The position numbers and the translations under genes were made by a program. Positions 51,691-60,112 of a stretch of 64,000 nt of DNA are shown here, one piece after another. The DNA is from a virus. Position 1 is the stretch's first letter; the number at the start of each line of letters is the position of its first letter. The notes under the pieces were generated by a model. The model searched no databases. It saw only the letters and a list, made by a program, of their open reading frames with translations, and was not told the origin of the DNA. Where the stretch lies: positions 1 through 64,000 of IMG/VR virus record IMGVR_UViG_3300036845_000049; one strand, 5' to 3'.

Positions 51691-51884
51691 GTAACGATGC
51701 ATTAGGTGAACGGTTCGCTGACGCCATTACGAGGGTATTAGAGATATTACCGAAGGATGGAACGGAAGGACATTTCCCCTGCCCCGCCTGCGGCATAGGC
51801 GAAGTGCACTGGCTGCGTGTCGGCAGGAAGAAGCATTTGCGGATCGGATGCACTACACCAGAATGCGTAATGTTGATCCAATAA
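51687..51884 (+). CDS. Zinc-finger protein (65 aa, GTG start)
   Basis: GTG 51687 and the helicase TGA are both inside the palindrome 51680-51694. CPACGIGEVHWLRVGRKKHLRIGCTTPEC is a Cys4 ribbon, similar to zinc-finger accessory proteins of phage replication genes. Function unknown. Confidence 0.6.
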   Translation: MSNDALGERFADAITRVLEILPKDGTEGHFPCPACGIGEVHWLRVGRKKHLRIGCTTPECVMLIQ

Positions 51885-51903
51885 GTTAGGGCGATATTTT
51901 GGA

Positions 51904-51921
51904 CCCAAAAAATTTTTTGGG
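51904..51921. repeat. Perfect 18-bp palindrome
   Basis: CCCAAAAAA followed by TTTTTTGGG, 30 nt upstream of the next start. Resembles a bidirectional terminator core or an operator; related to the CCCAAA-TTTGGG site near the terminase promoter. Confidence 0.6.
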
Positions 51922-51950
51922 AATTTAGGAACCTAATAGGCTAATCTCAA

Positions 51951-52703
51951 ATGGACAACGATGATGACCACGGACTGGCTAGACATACTGACCCTAGTAC
52001 GTCTCATGAAGCCGCTGAGATTACCAAAGCTAAGAAACTAGTAGGTGATATATGCGATGCATTGAAAGCGGTTAGCGGTAACAACAAATGGTACAACTGC
52101 TTTGAACTAGCCGAAGATCATGGCGGCATAACAAATATCAAGTATGCCACACTCACCCCACGCATGCCAGACCTACGAGACACTGGGCTAGTAGACTGGC
52201 AGAAGATGAAAGCGCCCAACGATAAAAATATACTGACGAACTTACTACACTACCGATGGAGAACAACACCTATCATGGCTAATTTTGATCTAGGCGAGCG
52301 TATAAAACAAGTGCGTGAAGTCGAGAAAATCATCGAGGACAAACAGGAAGAACTAGATACGTCGCTCGCAAAGCACCACGAGTTCGTGAAGCTGGGGCGA
52401 GCAGAAATCCTAGAGTTCTTGAATAAAACTAACCAGAAGTCATCCAACACCGAGTATGGTGGGTGTCACTGGAAGCCGAAGATCACATACCGCGTGGAAG
52501 ATAAGGACGCTTTCAGGCGGCACGTGATTGGGGCCGAGGCGTGGGAGCTTATCACTTGGGCGTCGGCTCCTGTTAACTGTGAGGCGTTCACCGAAGAACA
52601 CAAGATGACGCCTCCCGGCCTCGTGCGTAACGCGGTGAACATTCTCTACATCACCCCGCCAACCAAGCCCAAAGACAAGAACAAGATCGTACAACAACCG
52701 TAA
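51951..52703 (+). CDS. Hypothetical recombination-region protein (250 aa)
   Basis: N-terminal ARHTDPSTSHEAA and a winged-helix-like segment (KWYNCFELAEDHGGITNIKYATLTPRM) precede a long coiled coil (REVEKIIEDKQEELDTSLAKHHEFVKLG). A globular C-terminus follows. The coiled coil and location suggest a DNA-end or regulator protein. No clear family. Confidence 0.55.
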   Translation: MDNDDDHGLARHTDPSTSHEAAEITKAKKLVGDICDALKAVSGNNKWYNCFELAEDHGGITNIKYATLTPRMPDLRDTGLVDWQKMKAPNDKNILTNLLHYRWRTTPIMANFDLGERIKQVREVEKIIEDKQEELDTSLAKHHEFVKLGRAEILEFLNKTNQKSSNTEYGGCHWKPKITYRVEDKDAFRRHVIGAEAWELITWASAPVNCEAFTEEHKMTPPGLVRNAVNILYITPPTKPKDKNKIVQQP

Positions 52704-52737
52704 CTTACCCGCAGGGTAAACAAGAAAGGACAATAAC

Positions 52738-53946
52738 GTGGCTAATAATGTAGCAAATAGAGGCAACGGGGCGCAGGCAATCATGCCACAGTCCCAGTTG
52801 TTCGATACTCTGCCCGCAGAGTGGGATGACTTGACGGCTAACGTAGCCATCAGCTTTCCAATTCTTGGGATCAAGGGGGGTAAGTGGCACTATCGGTTCC
52901 GTGGCGAGGAACAAATCCTTCTGGACGCACAGGGCCGGTTCCCCACCCCTGCCGTTCATGTCGTCATCCTCAAGGCGCAGAAGGAACTGTCCCGCACGTA
53001 TTACGCGACCGGCTATGTCGAGGGTGCCAACGCTCCCCCGGATTGTTGGTCATCGGACGGCGTTGCTCCCGATATGTCGGTGGCGCAGCCGATCAATCCG
53101 GTGTGCGCGACGTGCCCGTGTGACGCATGGGGTTCGGGCGCTACGCCTGCCGCTCCCAAGGCGAAGGCATGCCAGCAACGACGGCGCACCGTCGTCGTGC
53201 CGTACAGCAGTGACCTGACGAATGAGACTGGCGGTGGGCCTATCCTCTTGTCAGTGCCACCCGGTTCACTCACCAATCAGGTGGCGTATGGCAACATGCT
53301 CCGCGACAATCGCGTGCACTACGCTGGCGTGGTAACGGAACTGAGCTTCACGCAAGACCCAAGCATCGCGTTCCCGAAAATCGAGTTCACCTATGTGAAG
53401 TCGCTCACGGACGAAGAAGCGCAAGTGATTATCGAGATACGCGAACACGAACAGGTGGGCCGTATCTTGCAGTCCAAGATGGTCCCTGCCGAAATGGACA
53501 GCGCGCCGCCTCCTGAAGCACAGCAGCAGGCCGCAACTGCGCCGCCACGACCGGCAACGCAAGCTAGACCGGCCCCACGCCCCAGTGTCGTACGTGCGCC
53601 CGTACCGCAGCAGCAACCCATGCAATCGGAACTTACGCAGGCAGGAGTAGCAGCGACAGCACCCCCGCCACCCCCGCCACCGCCTCCGGTAAATCGGGTG
53701 GGGGGGTTCGCGATGGGACCAGCGACTAAGGCAGCGCCGCCCCCGCCCCCGCTGCCCGGTACTATCGCGGATGCAATGAAAACACCTGCCGCCCCGCCGC
53801 CATCTATGCGTGGTGTCGCCAAGCCGTTGCCGCCACGCCAGCCAGAGGAACCAGAAACGGAGGACGCGACCGGCGAGCCAGAAGCAACTGAGGGGGCGGT
53901 TCCCTCAGACTTGAACAAACTATTCAGCAACTTGATGACTGGCTAA
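52738..53946 (+). CDS. Possible ssDNA-binding protein (402 aa, GTG start)
   Basis: AAAGGA before GTG 52738. Residues about 15-235 look folded (VAISFPILGIKGGKWHYRFRGEEQILLD, CATCPCDAWG zinc-like site, VVPYSSDLTNE). The second half is Pro/Ala-rich and the end is acidic (EPETEDATGEPEATEGAVP). Folded core plus disordered tail and acidic end is the layout of phage SSBs. The function is inferred from layout and operon. Confidence 0.45.
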   Translation: MANNVANRGNGAQAIMPQSQLFDTLPAEWDDLTANVAISFPILGIKGGKWHYRFRGEEQILLDAQGRFPTPAVHVVILKAQKELSRTYYATGYVEGANAPPDCWSSDGVAPDMSVAQPINPVCATCPCDAWGSGATPAAPKAKACQQRRRTVVVPYSSDLTNETGGGPILLSVPPGSLTNQVAYGNMLRDNRVHYAGVVTELSFTQDPSIAFPKIEFTYVKSLTDEEAQVIIEIREHEQVGRILQSKMVPAEMDSAPPPEAQQQAATAPPRPATQARPAPRPSVVRAPVPQQQPMQSELTQAGVAATAPPPPPPPPPVNRVGGFAMGPATKAAPPPPPLPGTIADAMKTPAAPPPSMRGVAKPLPPRQPEEPETEDATGEPEATEGAVPSDLNKLFSNLMTG

Positions 53947-54009
53947 CCTTACCCATAGAGTAAAAGGGCGGGGCGAACCCGCCCATCTCTGCTTACTGGG
54001 GAGGTAAGT

Positions 54010-56964
54010 ATGAGCGACATGTTGCGGTTCATGAATATGGTTGCGCCTGTGAGCCAAGAAACATGGTTCACAATACATCACCGTACCTTCGTGCCGGGTA
54101 GGGTAGACCCTATCTTCCCCGGCAATGCCCACAAGACGATCAAGACAGCGATGAATGACGCCCAGTATTGGGCGCAGAGAGGCCACTGCGTTTACATATC
54201 GCAGGGCATATACCGCAGCGCAGGGCCGGTAACCGGGATTTACCCGAAGGCTGATCGGACGTACCCTAATCTCGTTGCCTGCAAGAACCTCTACATGGAC
54301 GTAGACGTTAAGCCAGACGGTTATCCAACTCACGACGCAATGAAGGCCGCAGTTTTTGGCTTCCTTAAATGGTTCGGCTTATGGCCGACCGTCATCGTCG
54401 GCAGTGGATCGGGCGGGTGGCATTTATACTGGACCCTACACACTGCGATTGACGAGCGCGAATTTAAGAACCTTGCAGGGCGATTGATCAATGCCGGTAC
54501 AGAGTACGGCCTGCTATTCGATAAGCAATGTACACGTGATGCGACGCGGCTTCTCCGGGTAGCTGGGACGTGGAACTTCAAGCATGCCACTGATGACGTG
54601 CCAGCTTCGTCCGTGACGTTGGAGCATAGCAGCGACGGGGTTCATATCGATGTTGATACAGGGCGCAAGCATTTGGAGCGCTGGCCTACCGCAGTTACCC
54701 AAGAGAGTAAGCCGCATGTAGGGAGCGTAGACGCACACGGATTACCACTAGACGAGAACGCCGACCTGACTGGGGGTATGAAGAAAGAATATGCGCCCGT
54801 ATCTATTGATGAAGTCGCCGTTCACTGTCCTTTTGTTAGAAACACTCTGGATGCTGGGGGAGCTAATCTGGTGGGCGACCCGCAGTGGCATACGGTCGTG
54901 GCGCTCGCGTGCCATACCACGGACCCACGGGGAACGGCTCACCGACTGTGCAACAAGTCGCCTCACTACACCGAGGAAGGAACTGACGACAAACTTACCA
55001 CCGCGCAGTTGGCGAGGGAGCAGCGCTCGACTATTGGACCGCCGAAGTGCGCCACCATCGCCATCGAGCGAGAAGAATGCAAGACTTGTCCACATTTGGC
55101 TCTTGCTACCACTCCATTGGCGGTTGGTTTTAAGCGGACCAACGGTCACGCTTATCAACCCTTCACCGCCGCCCCCGGTGCACAACCCATAGAACTGCCT
55201 TGGCCTTACTACCAAGACGCCACCAGTTTACAAATATTCAAGCCACCAGTAGATAATGGTAAGGCTAACGAGGTTGGTGGGCTGGTGTTTGAATACCCTA
55301 TCCTGCCGGGTGCCATGCTTGAGGTAGGGCATCCATCGTACCAATTCATCCTGAACACTATGCAGGGAGGTAAGGAAGTGACCAAGCAGTTCGATAGTTC
55401 CATCGTTGCTGACAATATAACTTTTGCCAGAGCGTTCTCCGCTGCGGGGTTGCCGCTCACAGTAAGGCCAATCGACATGCCTAGGCAATTCATGACTAGC
55501 TACATCAAGCAGCTACAGCATAAGCCCGAAACCCTTATCACTGTGCCCGCCTTCGGTTGGTCGCCGGATGCGAACGGAGACATTGGGTTCGCCTTCGCTG
55601 GCGAGTATGTCTCCCCTGCCGGTACGTCTAGATGCGCTCACCCGTCGGGTGGTACGGCGAACTACAGGGTAATGGGCGACGAGCAAGTATGGAGGGATTT
55701 AGTAAAGCTTATCGTCACCCCTGACAGACCTGACTTATCGTGCATGATCGCGTCAAGTTTTGCTGCGCCGCTGGTGGGTATGACCGGCGAGAATGGGTTA
55801 CTCATGGGGGTAACTTCGCCTGCATCCGGCATAGGGAAATCCACGGCGCTGACGACAGGGCAGGCGGTATGGTCAAATCCGGGTGGCGTCGGTGGGCTAA
55901 GCGACACCGTGAACTTCACGTTCGCTAAATGTGCCGAGCTTAGACACCTGCCAGTATTCTATGACGAAATTAAGGGTGACCAACAACTAAAGGATATGAC
56001 GAAAATTGCTTTTCAGTTAACAAGAGGACAGGAGAAGGGACGCTCAGATCGTTCTGGTAAAATGCGCAAGGTCAATGAGTTCAAGACGCTGTGCGGGTAT
56101 GCCGCCAACGGCTCCATTGTTGATGGCGTACGCGAGGAAGATAAGGGTACTGACGCATCGTGGCTGCGTATCTTCGAGATGCGGGGTATCAAAATACCAG
56201 AAACATCTCCCAACTTCGCGACGAGTGTTCAAGACTTACTCAATGGGTTAGAATTGAACCACGGTGGGATCGGCAGGAGATACGCAACGTACTTGGGTCA
56301 GAACCATGCCAAAACTTACAAGATGTTGGCTGCGTTCAAGATGGATATTGCACAGGAGCTTCGTGCAAGCCCAAAGGTCGAACGGTTTTGGGTAGCAGCC
56401 ATTGCGACGACGATGCTGGGCGCTTATCTTGCCAATGCATTGGGTGTCGTAACGTTCCCAGTGGATGACATGAAGAAATTTATGTTCTCTGAGTTCCATC
56501 GCATGAAAGATGCGATGGCTGAGGACCCAAGCGACCTGACTAAAGAACGGGCGTTAATGAATACGATTGGCGCGTTCCTTAACGAGAAGCAACCCCGTAA
56601 CATGGTGATCCTCGACAAGACGTGGAGTCAACCGCTGCGCCCACCTAAGGGATACGCTAATATCCTCAATGAGAAGCCTGATCAGAACTGGGGCAAGCTA
56701 GAAGCACAAGTATCAGGTGACCCGCTCACTCTACGTATAGCTGACATCGCCCTAACCGAATGGTGCGCCAAAGGTAAACGCCCGAAGAACGTTCTTGTCG
56801 ATCAGATGCGGAGCGTGATGGGGGCTAAGATGACAAGCGGCATCATCGGGTCTGGCTCACGCAAGGGTGGAGCTAAAGAGAATATATGGCTTATCAACGC
56901 CAAGCCGGGTACAGAAATAGCAAGTTACCTCGAATACACGATCAACTATAAATTCCTGCCATAG
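54010..56964 (+). CDS. Primase-helicase, AEP/PrimPol plus DUF927-like ATPase (984 aa)
   Basis: Residues 1-220 resemble an archaeo-eukaryotic primase: MDVDV (D97, D99), GSGSGGWHLYW (H138), RLLRVAGTWNFK. A Cys-rich linker (CNKSPHY, CKTCPHL) follows. From about residue 570 is a helicase: Walker A SPASGIGKST (near 605), Walker B FYDEI (near 650), RGQEKGRSDRSGK as sensor/arginine region. It would unwind and prime DNA. Palindromes at 54695 and 55798 lie in frame. Confidence 0.82.
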   Translation: MSDMLRFMNMVAPVSQETWFTIHHRTFVPGRVDPIFPGNAHKTIKTAMNDAQYWAQRGHCVYISQGIYRSAGPVTGIYPKADRTYPNLVACKNLYMDVDVKPDGYPTHDAMKAAVFGFLKWFGLWPTVIVGSGSGGWHLYWTLHTAIDEREFKNLAGRLINAGTEYGLLFDKQCTRDATRLLRVAGTWNFKHATDDVPASSVTLEHSSDGVHIDVDTGRKHLERWPTAVTQESKPHVGSVDAHGLPLDENADLTGGMKKEYAPVSIDEVAVHCPFVRNTLDAGGANLVGDPQWHTVVALACHTTDPRGTAHRLCNKSPHYTEEGTDDKLTTAQLAREQRSTIGPPKCATIAIEREECKTCPHLALATTPLAVGFKRTNGHAYQPFTAAPGAQPIELPWPYYQDATSLQIFKPPVDNGKANEVGGLVFEYPILPGAMLEVGHPSYQFILNTMQGGKEVTKQFDSSIVADNITFARAFSAAGLPLTVRPIDMPRQFMTSYIKQLQHKPETLITVPAFGWSPDANGDIGFAFAGEYVSPAGTSRCAHPSGGTANYRVMGDEQVWRDLVKLIVTPDRPDLSCMIASSFAAPLVGMTGENGLLMGVTSPASGIGKSTALTTGQAVWSNPGGVGGLSDTVNFTFAKCAELRHLPVFYDEIKGDQQLKDMTKIAFQLTRGQEKGRSDRSGKMRKVNEFKTLCGYAANGSIVDGVREEDKGTDASWLRIFEMRGIKIPETSPNFATSVQDLLNGLELNHGGIGRRYATYLGQNHAKTYKMLAAFKMDIAQELRASPKVERFWVAAIATTMLGAYLANALGVVTFPVDDMKKFMFSEFHRMKDAMAEDPSDLTKERALMNTIGAFLNEKQPRNMVILDKTWSQPLRPPKGYANILNEKPDQNWGKLEAQVSGDPLTLRIADIALTEWCAKGKRPKNVLVDQMRSVMGAKMTSGIIGSGSRKGGAKENIWLINAKPGTEIASYLEYTINYKFLP

Positions 56965-57028
56965 AAGTTACTCTATGGGTAATATGGAAAATCAGAAACA
57001 CTTGTAGAAACTTTCTAATTTACCCTTC

Positions 57029-57057
57029 TTGACAACAGGTTACGGGTAAGATATTGT
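57029..57057 (+). promoter_or_regulatory. Promoter of the exported-protein region
   Basis: TTGACA, 17 nt, TATTGT (4 of 6), followed by the 57081 gene. It is downstream of the primase stop and a palindrome (56968-56982). Confidence 0.6.
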
Positions 57058-57080
57058 CAAGGGCTAACCGGGAGTATTCA

Positions 57081-57287
57081 ATGTCTGATCCTAACGACTT
57101 CTCAGAGATATCAAACGGCGCTGCCCGCAACGTTCAACAGCGCAGCCTGCGTAGGGCGCTCGCGGTCAATGCGGTCACCATGGCGAGGGAACACGCCGAG
57201 AGGGGCGGGGAGCCGTTTACGCAGTCTGATGCGGACGTAATAATGTACATAACCGAACTGTTAGATAGGGTAGCCGAGAAGCCGTGA
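57081..57287 (+). CDS. Small helical protein (68 aa)
   Basis: GGGAG 8 nt before ATG. MSDPNDFSEISNGAARNVQQRSLRRALAVNAVTMAREHAERGG is mostly helix and polar. Function unknown; overlaps the next start (GTGA). Confidence 0.6.
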   Translation: MSDPNDFSEISNGAARNVQQRSLRRALAVNAVTMAREHAERGGEPFTQSDADVIMYITELLDRVAEKP

Positions 57288-57586
57288 AACGAGCTATCAT
57301 GGTTTTATTACTCTGTGGGGTAAGTAATGCCAGCGCTGACGCTCGCTGCTTTAAGCTTTGGCATTACCCATGGCCTCAGAATTGTAATGCGCATGGGGTC
57401 TATCTACGCACGTCGAAACCCAGTCGGGCTATTCTACCTGCTGTATTTCACCCTCCTGTTAGCGTTCCTGATCCTGTTCCTGATATTCTTCTGCCGGACA
57501 TGAGCGCAACATGGGGCGGGGCGATGGATAGCGAGCTTGAATTGCAAATGCAACGACAAAGAGCGATTAGATCACTCGAAAAATAA
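57284..57586 (+). CDS. Secreted protein (100 aa, GTG start)
   Basis: MKRAIMVLLLCGVSNASADA is a signal peptide. The mature part has two Cys and a Pro-rich middle, ending in a helical SELELQMQRQRAIRSLEK. A Cys in the signal region could allow lipoprotein processing, but no lipobox is clear. Located at the end of the right-arm genes; a spanin-like role is only a guess. Confidence 0.5.
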   Translation: MKRAIMVLLLCGVSNASADARCFKLWHYPWPQNCNAHGVYLRTSKPSRAILPAVFHPPVSVPDPVPDILLPDMSATWGGAMDSELELQMQRQRAIRSLEK

Positions 57587-57650
57587 GTACAACCTGTACG
57601 TGTATCACGAAATATTACAGGTTGTTCATAATAATTACACAAAAAAGAAC

Positions 57651-57679
57651 TTGACAAATACTCCCAATAAGAGTATGGC
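57651..57679 (+). promoter_or_regulatory. Candidate promoter for Gly-rich secreted proteins
   Basis: TTGACA, 17 nt, TATGGC. About 140 nt upstream of the 57818 start; a palindrome (57732-57746) lies between. Confidence 0.5.
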
Positions 57680-57817
57680 AATATTGTGGCTTATACGGGC
57701 TGGGGTTCGTGGCCTATTTTCCCTTTCAGAGTTACCCAGCGGGTAAGCCTATTCCCGTCGCATGTGCGACTGGGGTCCGGGGCGGCGGGGTCCGCTCACT
57801 TCACATGGGGTAATAGT

Positions 57818-58120
57818 ATGAAGCGCATTGTTCTTGCAACGGTTGCGGTGCTTGCTCTCACGAGCGCATCGTTTGCGGCTGGCGGGATCGGGATTGGCTT
57901 TGGCCATACCGGGACGGCAGCTTCCTCAACCGGCCATAGCGCAGCCTCGGCTGGCGCAACTGGCTTCGGCGTCGGCGTCGGCGCGGGTGCAGGCCGCACC
58001 AGTTTAGCGGCTGGCCTTGGCGTTGGCGGGGCTACGTCCTCGGCTTCGTCCATCGGCAATGGAGCGGCGGCTTCATCGGCGTCGGGCCTTGGCGTCGGCG
58101 CTGGTTTCGGCACCCGCTAA
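57818..58120 (+). CDS. Secreted Gly/Ala/Ser-rich protein (100 aa)
   Basis: MKRIVLATVAVLALTSASFAAG is a signal peptide. The mature 78 residues are low-complexity Gly/Ala/Ser with repeated GxGxGxG units (GIGIGFGHTG, FGVGVGAGAG, LGVGAGFGTR). No globular domain. The first of three such genes. Confidence 0.65.
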   Translation: MKRIVLATVAVLALTSASFAAGGIGIGFGHTGTAASSTGHSAASAGATGFGVGVGAGAGRTSLAAGLGVGGATSSASSIGNGAAASSASGLGVGAGFGTR

Positions 58121-58186
58121 ACCACCAACGCGAGGCGCGGCTCCGTTCCAAGACAAGCGGGGCCGCTTTCTCATGGAGATAGCGCC

Positions 58187-58513
58187 ATGAAGAACATACT
58201 TGCGATGGTTGTGTTGCTTGCGTTCCCCATGACCGCGTTTGCTGGTTCGTTGCCGACTGCTCCCAAGCCCCCCTCTGTGTCCACAAGTCACGGCGGGGCC
58301 TCTGTACCGGGTATTAACGTCAGTCCCGGTATGGCGGCAGGGCTTGGTGGCGCAGCGGCGACGGGGACAGGCAAAGGTCCAGCTAACGCTTTCGGCTTTA
58401 GCGTCGGACCCGGCCTTGTCCAAGCTGGCTCAGCGGCTACGTCCGCTGGCGGGGCGGGCGCAGCGGCGGGTTTTGGGTCTGGTCCCGGCGGCGTTGCTGG
58501 GACCGGGTACTAA
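58187..58513 (+). CDS. Secreted Gly/Ala-rich protein (108 aa)
   Basis: MKNILAMVVLLAFPMTAFAGS signal peptide, then Pro/Ser and Gly/Ala-rich sequence (GLGGAAATGTGKGP, GGAGAAAGFGSGPGG). GGAGA precedes ATG. A strong terminator follows. Confidence 0.65.
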   Translation: MKNILAMVVLLAFPMTAFAGSLPTAPKPPSVSTSHGGASVPGINVSPGMAAGLGGAAATGTGKGPANAFGFSVGPGLVQAGSAATSAGGAGAAAGFGSGPGGVAGTGY

Positions 58514-58538
58514 TCTGTATGTTTGCTTTGTAATATAG

Positions 58539-58564
58539 TAGGGGGCTAACAACCCCCTATTTTT
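58539..58564 (+). terminator. Rho-independent terminator
   Basis: TAGGGGG, loop CTAACAA, CCCCCTA, then TTTTT. Ends the secreted-protein transcript. Confidence 0.88.
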
Positions 58565-58601
58565 CTAACGGGAGGTACGGCAGAGATGACTTGGGGCGTC
58601 T

Positions 58602-58745
58602 ATGTTTACTCGGGTGCTGGAAGCCATAGGCGCTTTCCTAATAGTGTGCGCGGGTATGTTCGCCATCTTGGCGTGGCGCGCACCGTATATACCCGATGAA
58701 GATGACCTTGAACACGAAGATCAAAACGATTTACCCGATGGGTAA
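58602..58745 (+). CDS. Small acidic-tailed membrane protein (47 aa)
   Basis: MFTRVLEAIGAFLIVCAGMFAILAW is one transmembrane helix, followed by an acidic tail (PDEDDLEHEDQND). Its stop is inside palindrome 58731-58745. A second frame from ATG 58586 (37 aa, with the better GGGAGG) overlaps it, so translation could be coupled. Confidence 0.5.
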   Translation: MFTRVLEAIGAFLIVCAGMFAILAWRAPYIPDEDDLEHEDQNDLPDG

Positions 58746-58771
58746 GCTCACACCATAAGGAGAAAGGTTCA

Positions 58772-59518
58772 ATGAAAGCTTTAGTTGCGGCTATGGTAGT
58801 CGCGCTCTGCCCCCTGCCGTATATCAGCGAGGCTAACGCTCAATCTGCCACCGGTATTGGTGTCGGCACGTCACGCTCAACCGCCATTGGGGTGGGTAAC
58901 GCCTTCGGCAACCAGTCCAACCGGCTCGTCAATAACAACATGATCACCATTGATCCGGGTACGCCCACCAACACCGGCAGGAATGCAGGGGCGACCAACA
59001 GTGGCAACCGCACTAGCAACCTCTCGAACAGCGGCAACGTCCTGACCAGCAACAGCGGCAACTTGAACGAGCCACACCAAGCGCCGTCCGTGTTCGCTCC
59101 CTCAGTCGGTTCGTCCTCGCCATGCGACAGCTATTTCTCGCTCGGCGCGTCCGGTCCCGGCGCGGGCGCTTCGTTCGCGTTCCCGTGGCAGAACCACAAC
59201 TGCGACATGAGGGCGAACACCCTCGTCTTGCAGCAGTTGGGCATGCACGTGGCGGCGAGACAGCGCATGTGCTATGACAACGATACGGCAGAGGCAATGG
59301 CGGCGGCTGGGTTCCAGTGCACGGTAGGGCCACGCGCTCCGAAGCCGGAGCAGACACAGCAGTATACCCCTACGGCGGTGGTCACCCCAGCAGCGGCTCT
59401 CGGTGCGCCTACAGGTGGAGACTTCTACTACTCTCGGGGAGTGCGGTATGTGCCTGTTTCATGCAGTCAGAAGCACCAGACCCATAGCCCGGATGGCGTG
59501 TGCCTCAACCGAGGTTAA
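58772..59518 (+). CDS. Secreted Asn/Gly-rich protein with Cys-containing C-terminus (248 aa)
   Basis: AAGGAGAAAGG precedes ATG. MKALVAAMVVALCPLPYISEANA is the signal peptide. The mature N-terminal half is Gly/Asn/Ser repeats (TGIGVGTSRSTAIGVG, NSGNRTSNLSNSGN). The C-terminal half has six or more Cys (CDSYF, NCDMR, MCYDN, QCTVG, VSCSQ, VCLNRG), so a folded periplasmic domain. Unusual for phage; possible envelope role. Confidence 0.6.
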   Translation: MKALVAAMVVALCPLPYISEANAQSATGIGVGTSRSTAIGVGNAFGNQSNRLVNNNMITIDPGTPTNTGRNAGATNSGNRTSNLSNSGNVLTSNSGNLNEPHQAPSVFAPSVGSSSPCDSYFSLGASGPGAGASFAFPWQNHNCDMRANTLVLQQLGMHVAARQRMCYDNDTAEAMAAAGFQCTVGPRAPKPEQTQQYTPTAVVTPAAALGAPTGGDFYYSRGVRYVPVSCSQKHQTHSPDGVCLNRG

Positions 59519-59538
59519 GCAACTTACTCTATGGGTAA

Positions 59539-59575
59539 CAGCGGGGACCGCATTTGCCCCCGCTGCTATTATTTA
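59539..59575. terminator. Bidirectional terminator-like hairpin
   Basis: CAGCGGGG (59539-59546) pairs with CCCCGCTG (59558-59565), followed by CTATTATTTAA, between convergent genes. A palindrome (59524-59538) lies just before. Confidence 0.55.
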
Positions 59576-59591
59576 ATGAATAGCTCGTATA

Positions 59592-60107
59592 CTAAGTACC
59601 CGATGACGATGCCGGTGGTGATCCAGAAGGTGCCGCTGCTGGGGCCACTGCTTCCGCCGTCTGAGGGGAGTTCGGGCCTTTGTGGTAACGCTTCTCTGGC
59701 GTTCCGCTCTTTCTGTCGCTGCCAACACTCGGAAAGCCCTTCGCCATCGTGTTCAGCTTTGGGTCCGTGGGGTCCATTGGAACCGCTGCCGTCGTCGGGT
59801 CCAAAGGGGTTCGGTGCACACCCGAAGTGGTGGTCAACCCCGGCTCTGCATCCGCCAAGGGCTGTTCCACCGCAGGGCTGGCGCGGGTAGCGTCACCGCC
59901 GAGTGCAAGGATTTTGTCCCGCGTCTCGTCGTCAACGATACCCGCCGTCGAGCGGGCATAGATCAGGTCATCTGCCGCCTTGTCAGCCGCAGCCTGATCC
60001 TTCATCCGTTGCTGATACCGATCCTTGGCCGTAGGGGCTCCTGACGGTGCCGCTGGCGGCGCGGTCGTTCCGTCTCCACTCGTCGTTGGTACTGGTGCTG
60101 TAGCCAT
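59592..60107 (-). CDS. Disordered protein, possibly frameshifted into a C-terminal membrane anchor (171 aa)
   Basis: Ala/Pro/Thr-rich protein with one helical stretch (KDRYQQRMKDQAAADKAADDLIYARS). The -1 frame stays open at the end to 59569 and encodes TFWITTGIVIGYLVYELFIK, a good membrane anchor with high GC at third codon positions there, unlike the annotated frame. This suggests a programmed frameshift or an indel. It is the last gene of the lysis-side block. Confidence 0.5.
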   Translation of the reverse strand: MATAPVPTTSGDGTTAPPAAPSGAPTAKDRYQQRMKDQAAADKAADDLIYARSTAGIVDDETRDKILALGGDATRASPAVEQPLADAEPGLTTTSGVHRTPLDPTTAAVPMDPTDPKLNTMAKGFPSVGSDRKSGTPEKRYHKGPNSPQTAEAVAPAAAPSGSPPASSSGT

Positions 60108-60112
60108 TGTAT

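Noticed and set aside
57684-57817. N-terminal extension of the 57818 protein from GTG 57684
   Set aside because: The extension would precede a clear signal peptide and reads through a palindrome and promoter-proximal leader.
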